From Riemerella anatipestifer_F (lineage in GTDB: Bacteria; Bacteroidota; Bacteroidia; Flavobacteriales; Weeksellaceae), in the NCBI RefSeq assembly GCF_037861325.1, contig NZ_JAFELW010000004.1: 64,000 bases of DNA. The stretch is one strand, 5' to 3'. This document shows positions 7,955-15,697 of the stretch, in pieces. Position 1 is the first letter of the stretch; the number at the start of each line of letters is the position of its first letter. The notes beneath the pieces are model-generated. The model saw only the letters and a program-made list of their open reading frames with translations. It was not told the origin of the DNA and ran no database searches. The position numbers were made by a program, and so were the translations under genes.

Positions 7955-9163
7955 ATGCAACTCATACACCGCAACCTACTTATTGGCATACACGACGCAC
8001 TTAGAGAAACCTTTTTTGAGAAAAACAAATATGCAGACAAAGTCATAGAACGACTGCTAAAAGCCAACAAAAAATGGGGAAGCCAAGATAGAGCGGTAGT
8101 TTCAGAGATATTTTATAACATTATCCGTTGGAAAAAACGCCTAGAATACTATATGGGCGAAGGCGTAAAGCCCAACAATATCTATAGGCTTATCCTCGCT
8201 TACTTGCTTTGGAGCGAAACGCATTACAAAAAGTTTGAAGAATTTGACGGAATTAAAATAGCCGACATCATCACCAAACTGAAAAAAAATACCGTTCCTA
8301 CCAAAGCCATAGAACATTCTATCCCTGAATGGCTCGCGGAAACACTAGAAAAAGAACTCGGCGAAGCGTGGGAAAAAGAAATGATAGCCCTTAACCAACA
8401 AGCGGTTACCGTACTAAGAGCTAACACTCTCAAAACAACACCAAAAGAGTTAGTAGCAGACTTAAACGACGAAGGCGTAGAATGCCACAGCCTCAAAAAC
8501 TACCCAGAAGCCATAGAACTAAAGGAAAAGAAAAATGTTTTTCTTACCTCTGCCTTTAAAGACGGATTGTTTGAAGTACAAGATGCAGGGTCTCAAAAAA
8601 TTGCTCATTTCTTAGAGGTTAAAGAAGGTATGAGAGTGGTAGATGCTTGTGCAGGTGCAGGTGGCAAGACACTTCACATTGCTGCTTTGATGAAAAACAA
8701 AGGGCAAATTATCGCTTTAGATATTTTTGAGTGGAAACTCGCCGAACTAAAACGTCGAGCTAAAAGAGCGGGAGCTCACAACATAGAAACTAGATTTATA
8801 GAAGACAACAAAGTTATTAAAAGGCTACACGAAAAAGCCGACCGCCTTCTACTAGATGTACCTTGTTCTGGATTGGGCGTTCTAAAAAGAAACCCCGATT
8901 CTAAATGGAAAATAGATACCGATTTTATAGAAAGAATAAAGAAAGAGCAGCAACAAATCCTCCAAGATTATTCTAAAATCCTAAAAAAAGGAGGTAAGAT
9001 GGTGTATGCTACCTGCTCTATCCTACCATCAGAAAACCAAAATCAGGTAAAAACATTCTTGGCTACAAACCCTAACTTTAGACTTATCAAAGACCAAAGC
9101 CTCCTCCCTAGCGAGGGCTACGATGGTTTCTACATGGCTCTTATAGAAAGATTGGAAAATTAA
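7955..9163 (+). CDS. rsmB: RsmB/NOP-family 16S rRNA (cytosine-C5) methyltransferase
   Basis: 402-residue SAM-dependent RNA m5C methyltransferase. The N-terminal half (about 1-150) is helical and NusB-like, as in RsmB. The C-terminal half is the Rossmann methyltransferase: VDACAGAGGKTLHIAALM (motif I, about residues 229-246), LDVPCSGLGVLKRNPD (motif IV with the PC dipeptide) and MVYATCSILPSEN (motif VI with the catalytic TCS cysteine). Both family cysteines are present. The expected target is C967 of 16S rRNA, inferred from family. The gene appears to be transcribed alone. Confidence 0.88.
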   Translation: MQLIHRNLLIGIHDALRETFFEKNKYADKVIERLLKANKKWGSQDRAVVSEIFYNIIRWKKRLEYYMGEGVKPNNIYRLILAYLLWSETHYKKFEEFDGIKIADIITKLKKNTVPTKAIEHSIPEWLAETLEKELGEAWEKEMIALNQQAVTVLRANTLKTTPKELVADLNDEGVECHSLKNYPEAIELKEKKNVFLTSAFKDGLFEVQDAGSQKIAHFLEVKEGMRVVDACAGAGGKTLHIAALMKNKGQIIALDIFEWKLAELKRRAKRAGAHNIETRFIEDNKVIKRLHEKADRLLLDVPCSGLGVLKRNPDSKWKIDTDFIERIKKEQQQILQDYSKILKKGGKMVYATCSILPSENQNQVKTFLATNPNFRLIKDQSLLPSEGYDGFYMALIERLEN

Positions 9164-9167
9164 AAAA

Positions 9168-9204
9168 TATACTTTTGGTTTTAGTACTGCAAAACAAAAG
9201 TATA
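9168..9204. terminator. Hairpin between convergent rsmB and the cREC gene
   Basis: Inverted repeat TATACTTTTG (9168-9177) and CAAAAGTATA (9195-9204); the inner TTTT/AAAA extends the stem past one bulged G. It lies between two convergent stop codons and could serve both genes, but no clear T-run follows on either strand. Confidence 0.35.
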
Positions 9205-9246
9205 ACAATATTCAATATATTACTTAATATTTAAATAAAACTTATC

Positions 9247-9585
9247 TTATAACTCTGAATTTAGATACCTAATGTAATTTTCCATAAGCCCCTTAATCTG
9301 CTCTGAAGCCACAGGATTTGCAGAGTGGACAAAATATTTTAGATTCCGTAAATCTAAACCCGATTTATAAACCAGCCATTTTACAGCTTCCAAACCATCT
9401 GGAGCAATGCTACCATTATCATCAAGTCCTAAATCATTATCAAAACTAATATAGTCTGGCAATCCATTGTTAACTATATATTCTACAAACTCTTGATAAG
9501 ACCGTACTATATCAAACTCTCCATCACTTGCGTTGGGATAGACCATTGATACTGTACGAACATCATCTAAAAATAGCTTTTTCAT
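9247..9585 (-). CDS. Receiver-like protein (cyclic-phosphate processing receiver, cREC type)
   Basis: 112-residue single-domain protein resembling the cREC family of receiver-like domains. MKKLFLDDVRT at the N-terminus carries the acidic pair of a receiver fold. DYISFDNDLGLDDNG...DGLEAVKWLVYKSG in the middle matches the family's FDxDLG and DGxEAxxWL pattern, and FVHSANPVASEQI is the C-terminal motif. It stands alone with no kinase or DNA-binding partner beside it. Proposed roles for the family in handling cyclic phosphates come from comparative genomics, not from direct evidence here. Function is unknown. Confidence 0.65.
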   Translation of the reverse strand: MKKLFLDDVRTVSMVYPNASDGEFDIVRSYQEFVEYIVNNGLPDYISFDNDLGLDDNGSIAPDGLEAVKWLVYKSGLDLRNLKYFVHSANPVASEQIKGLMENYIRYLNSEL

Positions 9586-9693
9586 TGTTTTTTTGGATAA
9601 AAGTAACCATAGTAAAAGACAAGATAAGTCGCAGTAAAAATATTTTTGAATTATTCTTATTTAATTTCAAAAAAATAATATTACCAAAAGGCT

Positions 9694-10263
9694 TTAATCT
9701 AAAACAACCCACTGATTATTCTTAAAAACTACAGTTATATGAGCTTTTTCTTTATCATTATGCTTTATCATTACTTCTATCTTATCGTTTTTAATTGAAA
9801 CAAAATCCAATAAATAGACTGGCTTTTTTTCTTCTAAAAGATTAAAGCTAAATTCCATTGAATCAGCATTAAAATAATCCCCTTCTAAAAGCCCTCCTGT
9901 TACTACTGTTGTGTTTTTGACTTTATAAAGTGGTTCATAAGACTCTGTGGAGTTTATACTAATTTCTTTCGTGTTGCTAGTAGAAGCCATTGTCCCATCA
10001 CTTTTAAATCGCTCATCGTTCCCACAGATAGGATACTGCTTTTCCACCGCAATGTAAAGGGTATCAGACATAGGTAGTCTGTTCACTACTTCGTGTATGA
10101 GCAAATTGGAAAGACTTTTAACCTCTTTTGTTTTTTGAATTACTACCGTTTTATCTTCTTTCGGTAGGGGTTTAGGGTTAGATTTCTCCCCTTTGCACGC
10201 CACTAGCAAAGTAATTACTACCATTAAAAAGGAATAACCTATTTTTTTATACTGATGTATCAT
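9694..10263 (-). CDS. Predicted lipoprotein of unknown function
   Basis: 189 residues with a lipoprotein signal: positively charged start (HQYKK), hydrophobic core and lipobox LLVAC at about residues 19-23. A Lys/Pro/Glu-rich linker follows and then a globular domain with no family I recognise. The C-terminus (KAHITVVFKNNQWVVLD) resembles small secreted proteins of the NTF2 or copper-amine-oxidase-like kind, but that is only an impression. It lies downstream of bioA on the same strand with a 51-base gap, so it could be a trailing gene of the bio operon. I see no link to biotin. Confidence 0.6.
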   Translation of the reverse strand: MIHQYKKIGYSFLMVVITLLVACKGEKSNPKPLPKEDKTVVIQKTKEVKSLSNLLIHEVVNRLPMSDTLYIAVEKQYPICGNDERFKSDGTMASTSNTKEISINSTESYEPLYKVKNTTVVTGGLLEGDYFNADSMEFSFNLLEEKKPVYLLDFVSIKNDKIEVMIKHNDKEKAHITVVFKNNQWVVLD

Positions 10264-10314
10264 ATCTTTAAATTATTTTTTATTGAAACAGGTAATTATT
10301 CTTTATAATTCTCA

Positions 10315-11595
10315 TCATAAAACCTCTCCAAATTTATCTATACTCTCCAATATTTTTTGGTAAATAATATTGAGGCTTTCATCAGAAATAGTATAAGGCG
10401 GTAACACATAAATCGTATTACCCACAGGACGAAGAATTACTCCTTGCTCTATAAAAAACTGATATAGCCTGTTTCTTAAATCTCCATAATAATCGTGCTT
10501 ACCATCTACCTCTAATTCAAACGCTAAAATAACACCTAGCACTCTAGCATTAGCCACTTTCTTCCCTTCTAGTTGTTTCAAAAATTTAAGGTGAGACTGA
10601 TGAACCCGTTTAATATGCCCTTGCATTTCATCTGTAAGTAAAAGGTCTATCGCCGCTAAAGCCGCCGCACAGCCCGTAGGATTAGCCGTAAAAGTATGCC
10701 CATGAAACAAGGCTTTATTAACATCATCATCATAAAACCCATGAAATACTTCCCCCGAAAAGCTAGTAACCGCCATAGGTATAGTTCCCCCCGTTAGAGC
10801 TTTAGAAAAACACATCATATCTGGCTGTTGAGAAAGATATTCACAAGCGAAAGTTTTGCCTGTTTTTCCAAAGCCTGTCATAACCTCATCAGCTATGGTA
10901 AACACTTGGTTTTGTTTAGCAATAGTAATCAATTGATTGAGAGGCTCTGCATCGTACATTTGCATTCCTGCCGCACCAAGTACCATTGGCTCAAAAATAA
11001 AACACGCAAATTCATCTGTTTTTACCAAAGTTTCAAATTGTTTAATGCATCTTTCCTCGTTTCCTTTGGTAGGCACAGGTATTCTTTCTACTTCTATAAG
11101 GGAGTTTTTAAAGGCTTCGGTAAAAAATGAAATCCCACTAGCCGCCATTGCCCCAAAGGTATCTCCGTGAAAAGCATTTTCAAAAGCGATAATCTTTGTT
11201 TTTTTTAAACCTTTATTATAAAAAAATTGGAGGGCTGCCTTGATGGCTATTTCCACCGCCGTAGAACCATTATCCGAGTAAAATATCTTTTTTTGATTAG
11301 AGGGCAATAAACTTAATAACCGCTCTGAAAGTTCAATTGCTTTGGTATGCGTAAAACCTCCAAACAACACATGCTCTAAAGTATTAAGCTGGTTATAAAT
11401 AGCTTCTGCCAAAACAGGATTACTATGCCCAAACGGATTAACCCACCAACTGGCAATGCCGTCTATATAGCGTTTACCATTGGTATCCCATAAAAACTCA
11501 CCTTTACCCTTCACAATTACAGGGAGTTCTTTTAGCCCTTTATGTTGTGTGTAAGGGTGCCAATTGTATTCTAAATCTTTTTCGCTCCAATTCAT
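10315..11595 (-). CDS. bioA: Adenosylmethionine-8-amino-7-oxononanoate aminotransferase
   Basis: 426-residue PLP-dependent class III aminotransferase that converts KAPA to DAPA in biotin synthesis, with SAM as amino donor. WHPYTQHKGL near the N-terminus and DGIASWWVNPFGHSNP are BioA signatures. DEVMTGFGKTGKTFACE holds the PLP-ring Asp, and Lys in CFSKALTGGTIPMAV is the Schiff-base lysine. Length is normal. The ATG overlaps the bioD stop by 4 bases (11592-11595), indicating translational coupling. It is the third gene of the bioF-bioD-bioA operon. Confidence 0.95.
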   Translation of the reverse strand: MNWSEKDLEYNWHPYTQHKGLKELPVIVKGKGEFLWDTNGKRYIDGIASWWVNPFGHSNPVLAEAIYNQLNTLEHVLFGGFTHTKAIELSERLLSLLPSNQKKIFYSDNGSTAVEIAIKAALQFFYNKGLKKTKIIAFENAFHGDTFGAMAASGISFFTEAFKNSLIEVERIPVPTKGNEERCIKQFETLVKTDEFACFIFEPMVLGAAGMQMYDAEPLNQLITIAKQNQVFTIADEVMTGFGKTGKTFACEYLSQQPDMMCFSKALTGGTIPMAVTSFSGEVFHGFYDDDVNKALFHGHTFTANPTGCAAALAAIDLLLTDEMQGHIKRVHQSHLKFLKQLEGKKVANARVLGVILAFELEVDGKHDYYGDLRNRLYQFFIEQGVILRPVGNTIYVLPPYTISDESLNIIYQKILESIDKFGEVL

Positions 11596-12209
11596 TTTTT
11601 GAAAAAATTAGCATTAAAAATAGAAGCGTATTTTCGTACTGTTTCTTTGTTCCATATTGGTTCTTCCGCTACTCTACCTATTACTTCCAGTTGAGTTTTA
11701 GAGATGATAATCTGTTCTGTGGAAGGATTAGCTTCTCCATTAAACACAATACCTAAAAAATCAACGCCTTTATTTTTAAGCACTTCGTAAGTCATTAAAG
11801 TATGGTTGATACTTCCTAAATAATTTCTAGAAACTAAAACCACCTTATAATCTTCCTTAATGAAATCTAAAAAAGTATCCTTATCATTTATGGGAACCAT
11901 CACACCACCTGCACCTTCTATCACTAAATCGTTATCAGTAAGAGGTTCTATCATAGATTCAAGATTGATAGATATACCATCTAATTCTGCAGAATAATGC
12001 GGACTGGCAGGTGTATTAAGGGCATAAGCATTTGGGTGAAACGATACATCTGTATGAGTAACCAAACTTTTCACTTTATCTGTATCCGAAAAGTCTAAAT
12101 CTCCCGCTTGTATAGGTTTCCAATAATCTGCTCCTAAAGCCTCTACCAATATGGCAGAAATCATGGTTTTGCCAACCTCTGTACCTATGCCTGTAACAAA
12201 TAGTTTCAT
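11592..12209 (-). CDS. bioD: Dethiobiotin synthetase
   Basis: 205-residue cytosolic ATP-dependent enzyme that carboxylates DAPA to dethiobiotin. The P-loop is TGIGTEVGKTMISA (residues 6-19), and VIEGAGGVMVPIND (about 96-109) is the family's second motif. Length is typical of BioD. It lies 4 bases downstream of bioF and overlaps bioA by 4 bases, so the three genes are almost certainly cotranscribed. Confidence 0.93.
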   Translation of the reverse strand: MKLFVTGIGTEVGKTMISAILVEALGADYWKPIQAGDLDFSDTDKVKSLVTHTDVSFHPNAYALNTPASPHYSAELDGISINLESMIEPLTDNDLVIEGAGGVMVPINDKDTFLDFIKEDYKVVLVSRNYLGSINHTLMTYEVLKNKGVDFLGIVFNGEANPSTEQIIISKTQLEVIGRVAEEPIWNKETVRKYASIFNANFFKK

Positions 12210-12213
12210 AAGT

Positions 12214-13371
12214 TTATTTCTTTACATTAGAAATGATAAAATCGTGGGCAATTTCTAAAGCTCCCGTTATCTCCGAAGGTGTGTTGTAAGCGTGTATACA
12301 AAATCTCAATCGTTCCTTACCTTCGGGAACGGTAGGCGAGAGTATTGCTTTGGCAATGTAGCCATTTTCTTCCAAAATCCTAGACAATAGTTTAGCTTGG
12401 CTATTGCCCTGTACCAGCATACCTTGTATAGGAGCCTCACTAGGAATAAAGTAATCACTAAGCCCTAGGCGTTCTACTTCTCTTTTAAAAAAAGTAATAT
12501 TCGCGAGTAATTTTTCTCTTTGGTGGGTTTGAGTTTTAAGTGCTTTATATCCCTTTAAAATAGAGGACACCGAATACCTATCCAAAGCCGTAGTATAAAT
12601 AAAACTCCTCGCAAAATTGATAAGATATTCCCTCAACAATTCCGAACAAAGCACCGCCGCCCCATGGCACCCTAGACCTTTACCAAAAGTAACCACCCTA
12701 CAAAGCAAAGCCGAATGCTGACACCATACTTGGCTTAGCCCGCTCCCATACTCCCCAAAAACACCCAAAGCGTGAGCCTCGTCTATAATAACATAAGCTC
12801 CATAGCGTTGGGCAAGATTGAGCAGGGCTTCAATATCAGGAGCATCGCCGTCCATAGAGAAAACAGATTCTGTAACGATGTAAATCTCTCCTGCAACTGA
12901 TGTTTCTTTTTTGATTTTAAGTAAATGTTCTAAGCCTTCTAAATCGTTATGTTTAAACTTTTTAGATTGTGCGTAAGACAACCGAATGCCATCTCGTATG
13001 GAAGCGTGAGAGAGTTCATCATACAGCACCCAATCGTTCCTTTGAGGTAAAGCACTAAGCACCCCTAAATTAGCATTATATCCCGAATTGAAAATAAGAG
13101 CTGCTTCCGACTGATGAAAATCTTTGATAACCTCTTCTACCTCTCTAAAAATAGGCAAATTACCAGACAATAGTCTAGACCCCGTAGAGCCTCCCAATGC
13201 CTCTAGATATGAAGTAATTTTATCATCTTCTAACAAAGCTTCTTTAGAAAAACCTAGATAATCATTAGAAAAAAAATCTACATATTCGCCTGTGTATTCC
13301 GTTAACACTCGCCACGCATTTTTTTCTTTTCGTTCGGAAATTTTATCTAACAATCTTTTGGGAATATTCAT
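12214..13371 (-). CDS. bioF: 8-amino-7-oxononanoate synthase (KAPA synthase)
   Basis: 385-residue PLP enzyme of the alpha-oxoamine synthase family that condenses a pimeloyl thioester with alanine. FFSNDYLGFS near residue 35 and GSTGSRLLSGN are the family's N-terminal motifs. VIIDEAHALGVFGEYGSG holds the cofactor-binding Asp and His. VTFGKGLGCHGAAVL holds the PLP lysine. I start at ATG 13371 (MNIPKRLLDKI); the frame continues 14 codons upstream through the promoter region. It is the first gene of bioF-bioD-bioA. A close paralogue such as Gly C-acetyltransferase is unlikely given the neighbours. Confidence 0.9.
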   Translation of the reverse strand: MNIPKRLLDKISERKEKNAWRVLTEYTGEYVDFFSNDYLGFSKEALLEDDKITSYLEALGGSTGSRLLSGNLPIFREVEEVIKDFHQSEAALIFNSGYNANLGVLSALPQRNDWVLYDELSHASIRDGIRLSYAQSKKFKHNDLEGLEHLLKIKKETSVAGEIYIVTESVFSMDGDAPDIEALLNLAQRYGAYVIIDEAHALGVFGEYGSGLSQVWCQHSALLCRVVTFGKGLGCHGAAVLCSELLREYLINFARSFIYTTALDRYSVSSILKGYKALKTQTHQREKLLANITFFKREVERLGLSDYFIPSEAPIQGMLVQGNSQAKLLSRILEENGYIAKAILSPTVPEGKERLRFCIHAYNTPSEITGALEIAHDFIISNVKK

Positions 13372-13444
13372 TTCAAAGGGAATAATTCTGGGGCTAAAGT
13401 ACAAAAATATCACTAGAAAGTAGATTCAGTCCATCGCATATTTT

Positions 13445-13452
13445 TATCTTTG
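13445..13452 (+). promoter_or_regulatory. Promoter -7 box of the ketoacyl synthase gene
   Basis: TATCTTTG, a full TAnnTTTG match, 26 bases upstream of the ATG at 13479. On the opposite strand TACTTTAG (13394-13401, one mismatch) is placed 22 bases before bioF, so the 107-base spacer seems to hold back-to-back promoters. Confidence 0.55.
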
Positions 13453-13478
13453 CTCCTTCTTAACATAGATTTAGACAG

Positions 13479-14663
13479 ATGAAGCTAGACGAAGCTATTG
13501 GTATTTACGGATTTGGCAGTGTATCTGCTCTAGGTATGAACAAAACAGACATTTGGAATGCCTATTGCGATGACAAATCTCACTTAAAAAAAGAGAGTTC
13601 CAACGGAGAGATTACTTTAATGGGAAAACTGCACGATAGCATAATACCTCATCTGAATGCTTTAAAAGAGGAACACCCCTCTTACAAAAAGCTAGACCCT
13701 TCTGTACTGTACGGCATACTTGCCTCAAAAATGGCTTTTAGAGAAGCCCGATGGAATACTAACGATAATATTGGGGTAAATTTAGGTTCCTCTAGAGGTG
13801 CTACCGAAAGTTTTGAAAAATTCCACCAAACTTTTTTAGAAACAGGAAAAACTCCTACCCTAACCTCTCCACTTACCACTTTGGGTAATATTTCAACTTG
13901 GGTGCTTCAGGATTTAGGCATTACAGGTCCAGACTTTTCTCATTCCATTACTTGCTCCACGGCTTTGCATTCTGTGGTCAACGGTATTGCATGGATAAAA
14001 GCAGGATTTACCAATCAGTTTCTGGTGGGTGGTGCCGAGGCTTCTTTAACGCCGTTTAGTATCGCTCAAATGAAAGCCCTTAAAATCTACTCTCATCGCC
14101 TAGGCGAAAACTATCCTTGCCTTGCTGGAGATATTTCTAAAACAGAAAATACGATGGTCTTAGGCGAAGGTGCTGGTGCTATGGCAATTGGTAAACTCAC
14201 AGGCGAAAGACCACCACTTGCTTACATTACAGGAATAGGCGTTGCTTCGGAGCCTTTAACTCATAACATTTCCATTTCCGAAAGGGCTGAATGCCTTAGA
14301 ATGACGATGGAGATGGCGACTCAAAATATTGACAAGTCTAAAGTAGATGCCATCGTGATGCACTCCCCTGGAACTATTAAAGGTGATGCCTCCGAAAGAT
14401 TTGCCATAGAAGATGTTTTTGCTCATCATAACACGCCTTTCCTTACCACGAATAAATGGAAAATAGGGCATACCTTTGGAGCATCTGGAATTTTGAGTTT
14501 AGAATTAGCTTTACTGATGTTAGAACACCAGCAACTCATTGAAGTTCCTTTTATTGAAAAAGAAAATATAACCAAGGAAAAGAAAATCAATAATATACTG
14601 GTAAATGCCGTTGGATTTGGAGGAAATGCTGTAAGCCTATTGATTTCAAAGGAAATTGACTAA
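13479..14663 (+). CDS. Beta-ketoacyl-ACP synthase (KAS I/II-like)
   Basis: 394-residue thiolase-fold condensing enzyme. The nucleophile is Cys in HSITCSTALHSV (about residue 160). The two histidines are in VMHSPGTIKGDASE (about 289) and KWKIGHTFGASGILS (about 330). The C-terminal NAVGFGGNAVSLL matches the FGFGGxN loop of KAS enzymes. It would extend an acyl-ACP by decarboxylative Claisen condensation. Its gene is divergent from bioF with a shared 107-base promoter region, so it could make or extend the pimeloyl precursor. A second possibility is general or specialised fatty acid or aryl-polyene synthesis. No bioC, bioH or bioB is in the window. Confidence 0.85.
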   Translation: MKLDEAIGIYGFGSVSALGMNKTDIWNAYCDDKSHLKKESSNGEITLMGKLHDSIIPHLNALKEEHPSYKKLDPSVLYGILASKMAFREARWNTNDNIGVNLGSSRGATESFEKFHQTFLETGKTPTLTSPLTTLGNISTWVLQDLGITGPDFSHSITCSTALHSVVNGIAWIKAGFTNQFLVGGAEASLTPFSIAQMKALKIYSHRLGENYPCLAGDISKTENTMVLGEGAGAMAIGKLTGERPPLAYITGIGVASEPLTHNISISERAECLRMTMEMATQNIDKSKVDAIVMHSPGTIKGDASERFAIEDVFAHHNTPFLTTNKWKIGHTFGASGILSLELALLMLEHQQLIEVPFIEKENITKEKKINNILVNAVGFGGNAVSLLISKEID

Positions 14664-14668
14664 AAAGC

Positions 14669-14696
14669 GTTCAGGCTATCTTGCGATAGCCTGAAC
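14669..14696. terminator. Bidirectional terminator between the KAS gene and metF
   Basis: Perfect 12-base stem, GTTCAGGCTATC (14669-14680) with GATAGCCTGAAC (14685-14696), loop TTGC. On the minus strand it is followed by GCTTTTT, giving a good intrinsic terminator for the metH-metF operon. It also lies 5 bases after the stop of the convergent plus-strand gene. Confidence 0.85.
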
Positions 14697-14707
14697 CAAT
14701 ATCAATT

Positions 14708-15664
14708 TTAAAATATAGCTTCTGCTATTTTTCTTACACTTTCACTTTTGCCCATAGAGTAATAATGGAGAATAGGCACTCCGTTTTTCATTAAATCCTT
14801 ACTTTGCTCTATGCACCATTCTACACCGATTTCTTTAGCTTCATTATTGTTATTGGCTTTAGCAATAGCCGTTACCAAATCATCTGGTAAATCTACCTTA
14901 AATCTATGTGGAATAAGACTCAACTGACTTTTAGTCGCAATAGGTTTAAGCCCTGGTATAATTGGGACTTCTATCCCTTCGGAACGGCATCTGTCTACAA
15001 AATCAAAGTATTTTTGATTATCAAAAAACATTTGGGTCACAATATAATCTGCACCTGCCTCCACTTTTTTCTTAAGATGACCTATGTCTTGAGAAAAACT
15101 AGCGGCTTCCATATGCTTCTCTGGATAACCAGCCACACCTACAGAAAAATTGGTAGGAGCTGCTTTCTCCAAGCTAGTATCTAAGTAAATCCCTTTATTC
15201 ATATTCTGTATCTGCTTTACCAAATCTGAAGCATAAGTATGACCATTTTTCTCAGGTTTAAAATAAATTTCGGACTTTACTGCATCTCCCCTCAATGCAA
15301 CTACATTATCTATACCCAAAAAATCTAAATCAATTAAAAAATTCTCGGTATCCTCTCTATTAAAGCCACCACAAAGGATATGCGGAATAGCATCTACCTT
15401 ATATTTATTCTGTATTGCAGCACAAATCCCCACTGTACCAGGGCGTTTTCTTACCACTCTTTTTTCTAACAAGCCATCTCTTACCTCTACATATTCATAC
15501 TCTTCTCTATGGTAGGTAACATCTATAAAGCTAGGATTAAACTCAATAAGAGGGTCTATGGCATCAAAAATACATTGTATATTCTGTCCCTTTAATGGAG
15601 GTAATATCTCAAACGAAAATAAGGTTTTACCTTCTGATTTTTTTATATGTTCTGTTACTTTCAT
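14708..15664 (-). CDS. metF: 5,10-methylenetetrahydrofolate reductase
   Basis: 318-residue FAD-dependent TIM-barrel enzyme that makes 5-methyl-THF, the methyl donor used by MetH. FSFEILPPLKG (about residues 16-26) holds the catalytic Glu. DVTYHREEYEYVE, LRGDAVKSE (FAD binding) and TQMFFDNQKYFDFVDRCR are family motifs. The ATG at 15662-15664 is preferred to the TTG two codons upstream. It follows the second metH gene by 33 bases on the same strand, forming a complete methyl-transfer operon under one SAM riboswitch. Confidence 0.95.
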   Translation of the reverse strand: MKVTEHIKKSEGKTLFSFEILPPLKGQNIQCIFDAIDPLIEFNPSFIDVTYHREEYEYVEVRDGLLEKRVVRKRPGTVGICAAIQNKYKVDAIPHILCGGFNREDTENFLIDLDFLGIDNVVALRGDAVKSEIYFKPEKNGHTYASDLVKQIQNMNKGIYLDTSLEKAAPTNFSVGVAGYPEKHMEAASFSQDIGHLKKKVEAGADYIVTQMFFDNQKYFDFVDRCRSEGIEVPIIPGLKPIATKSQLSLIPHRFKVDLPDDLVTAIAKANNNNEAKEIGVEWCIEQSKDLMKNGVPILHYYSMGKSESVRKIAEAIF

Positions 15665-15697
15665 AATCAAATTTTAATATTTTACACAAAAACTAAA

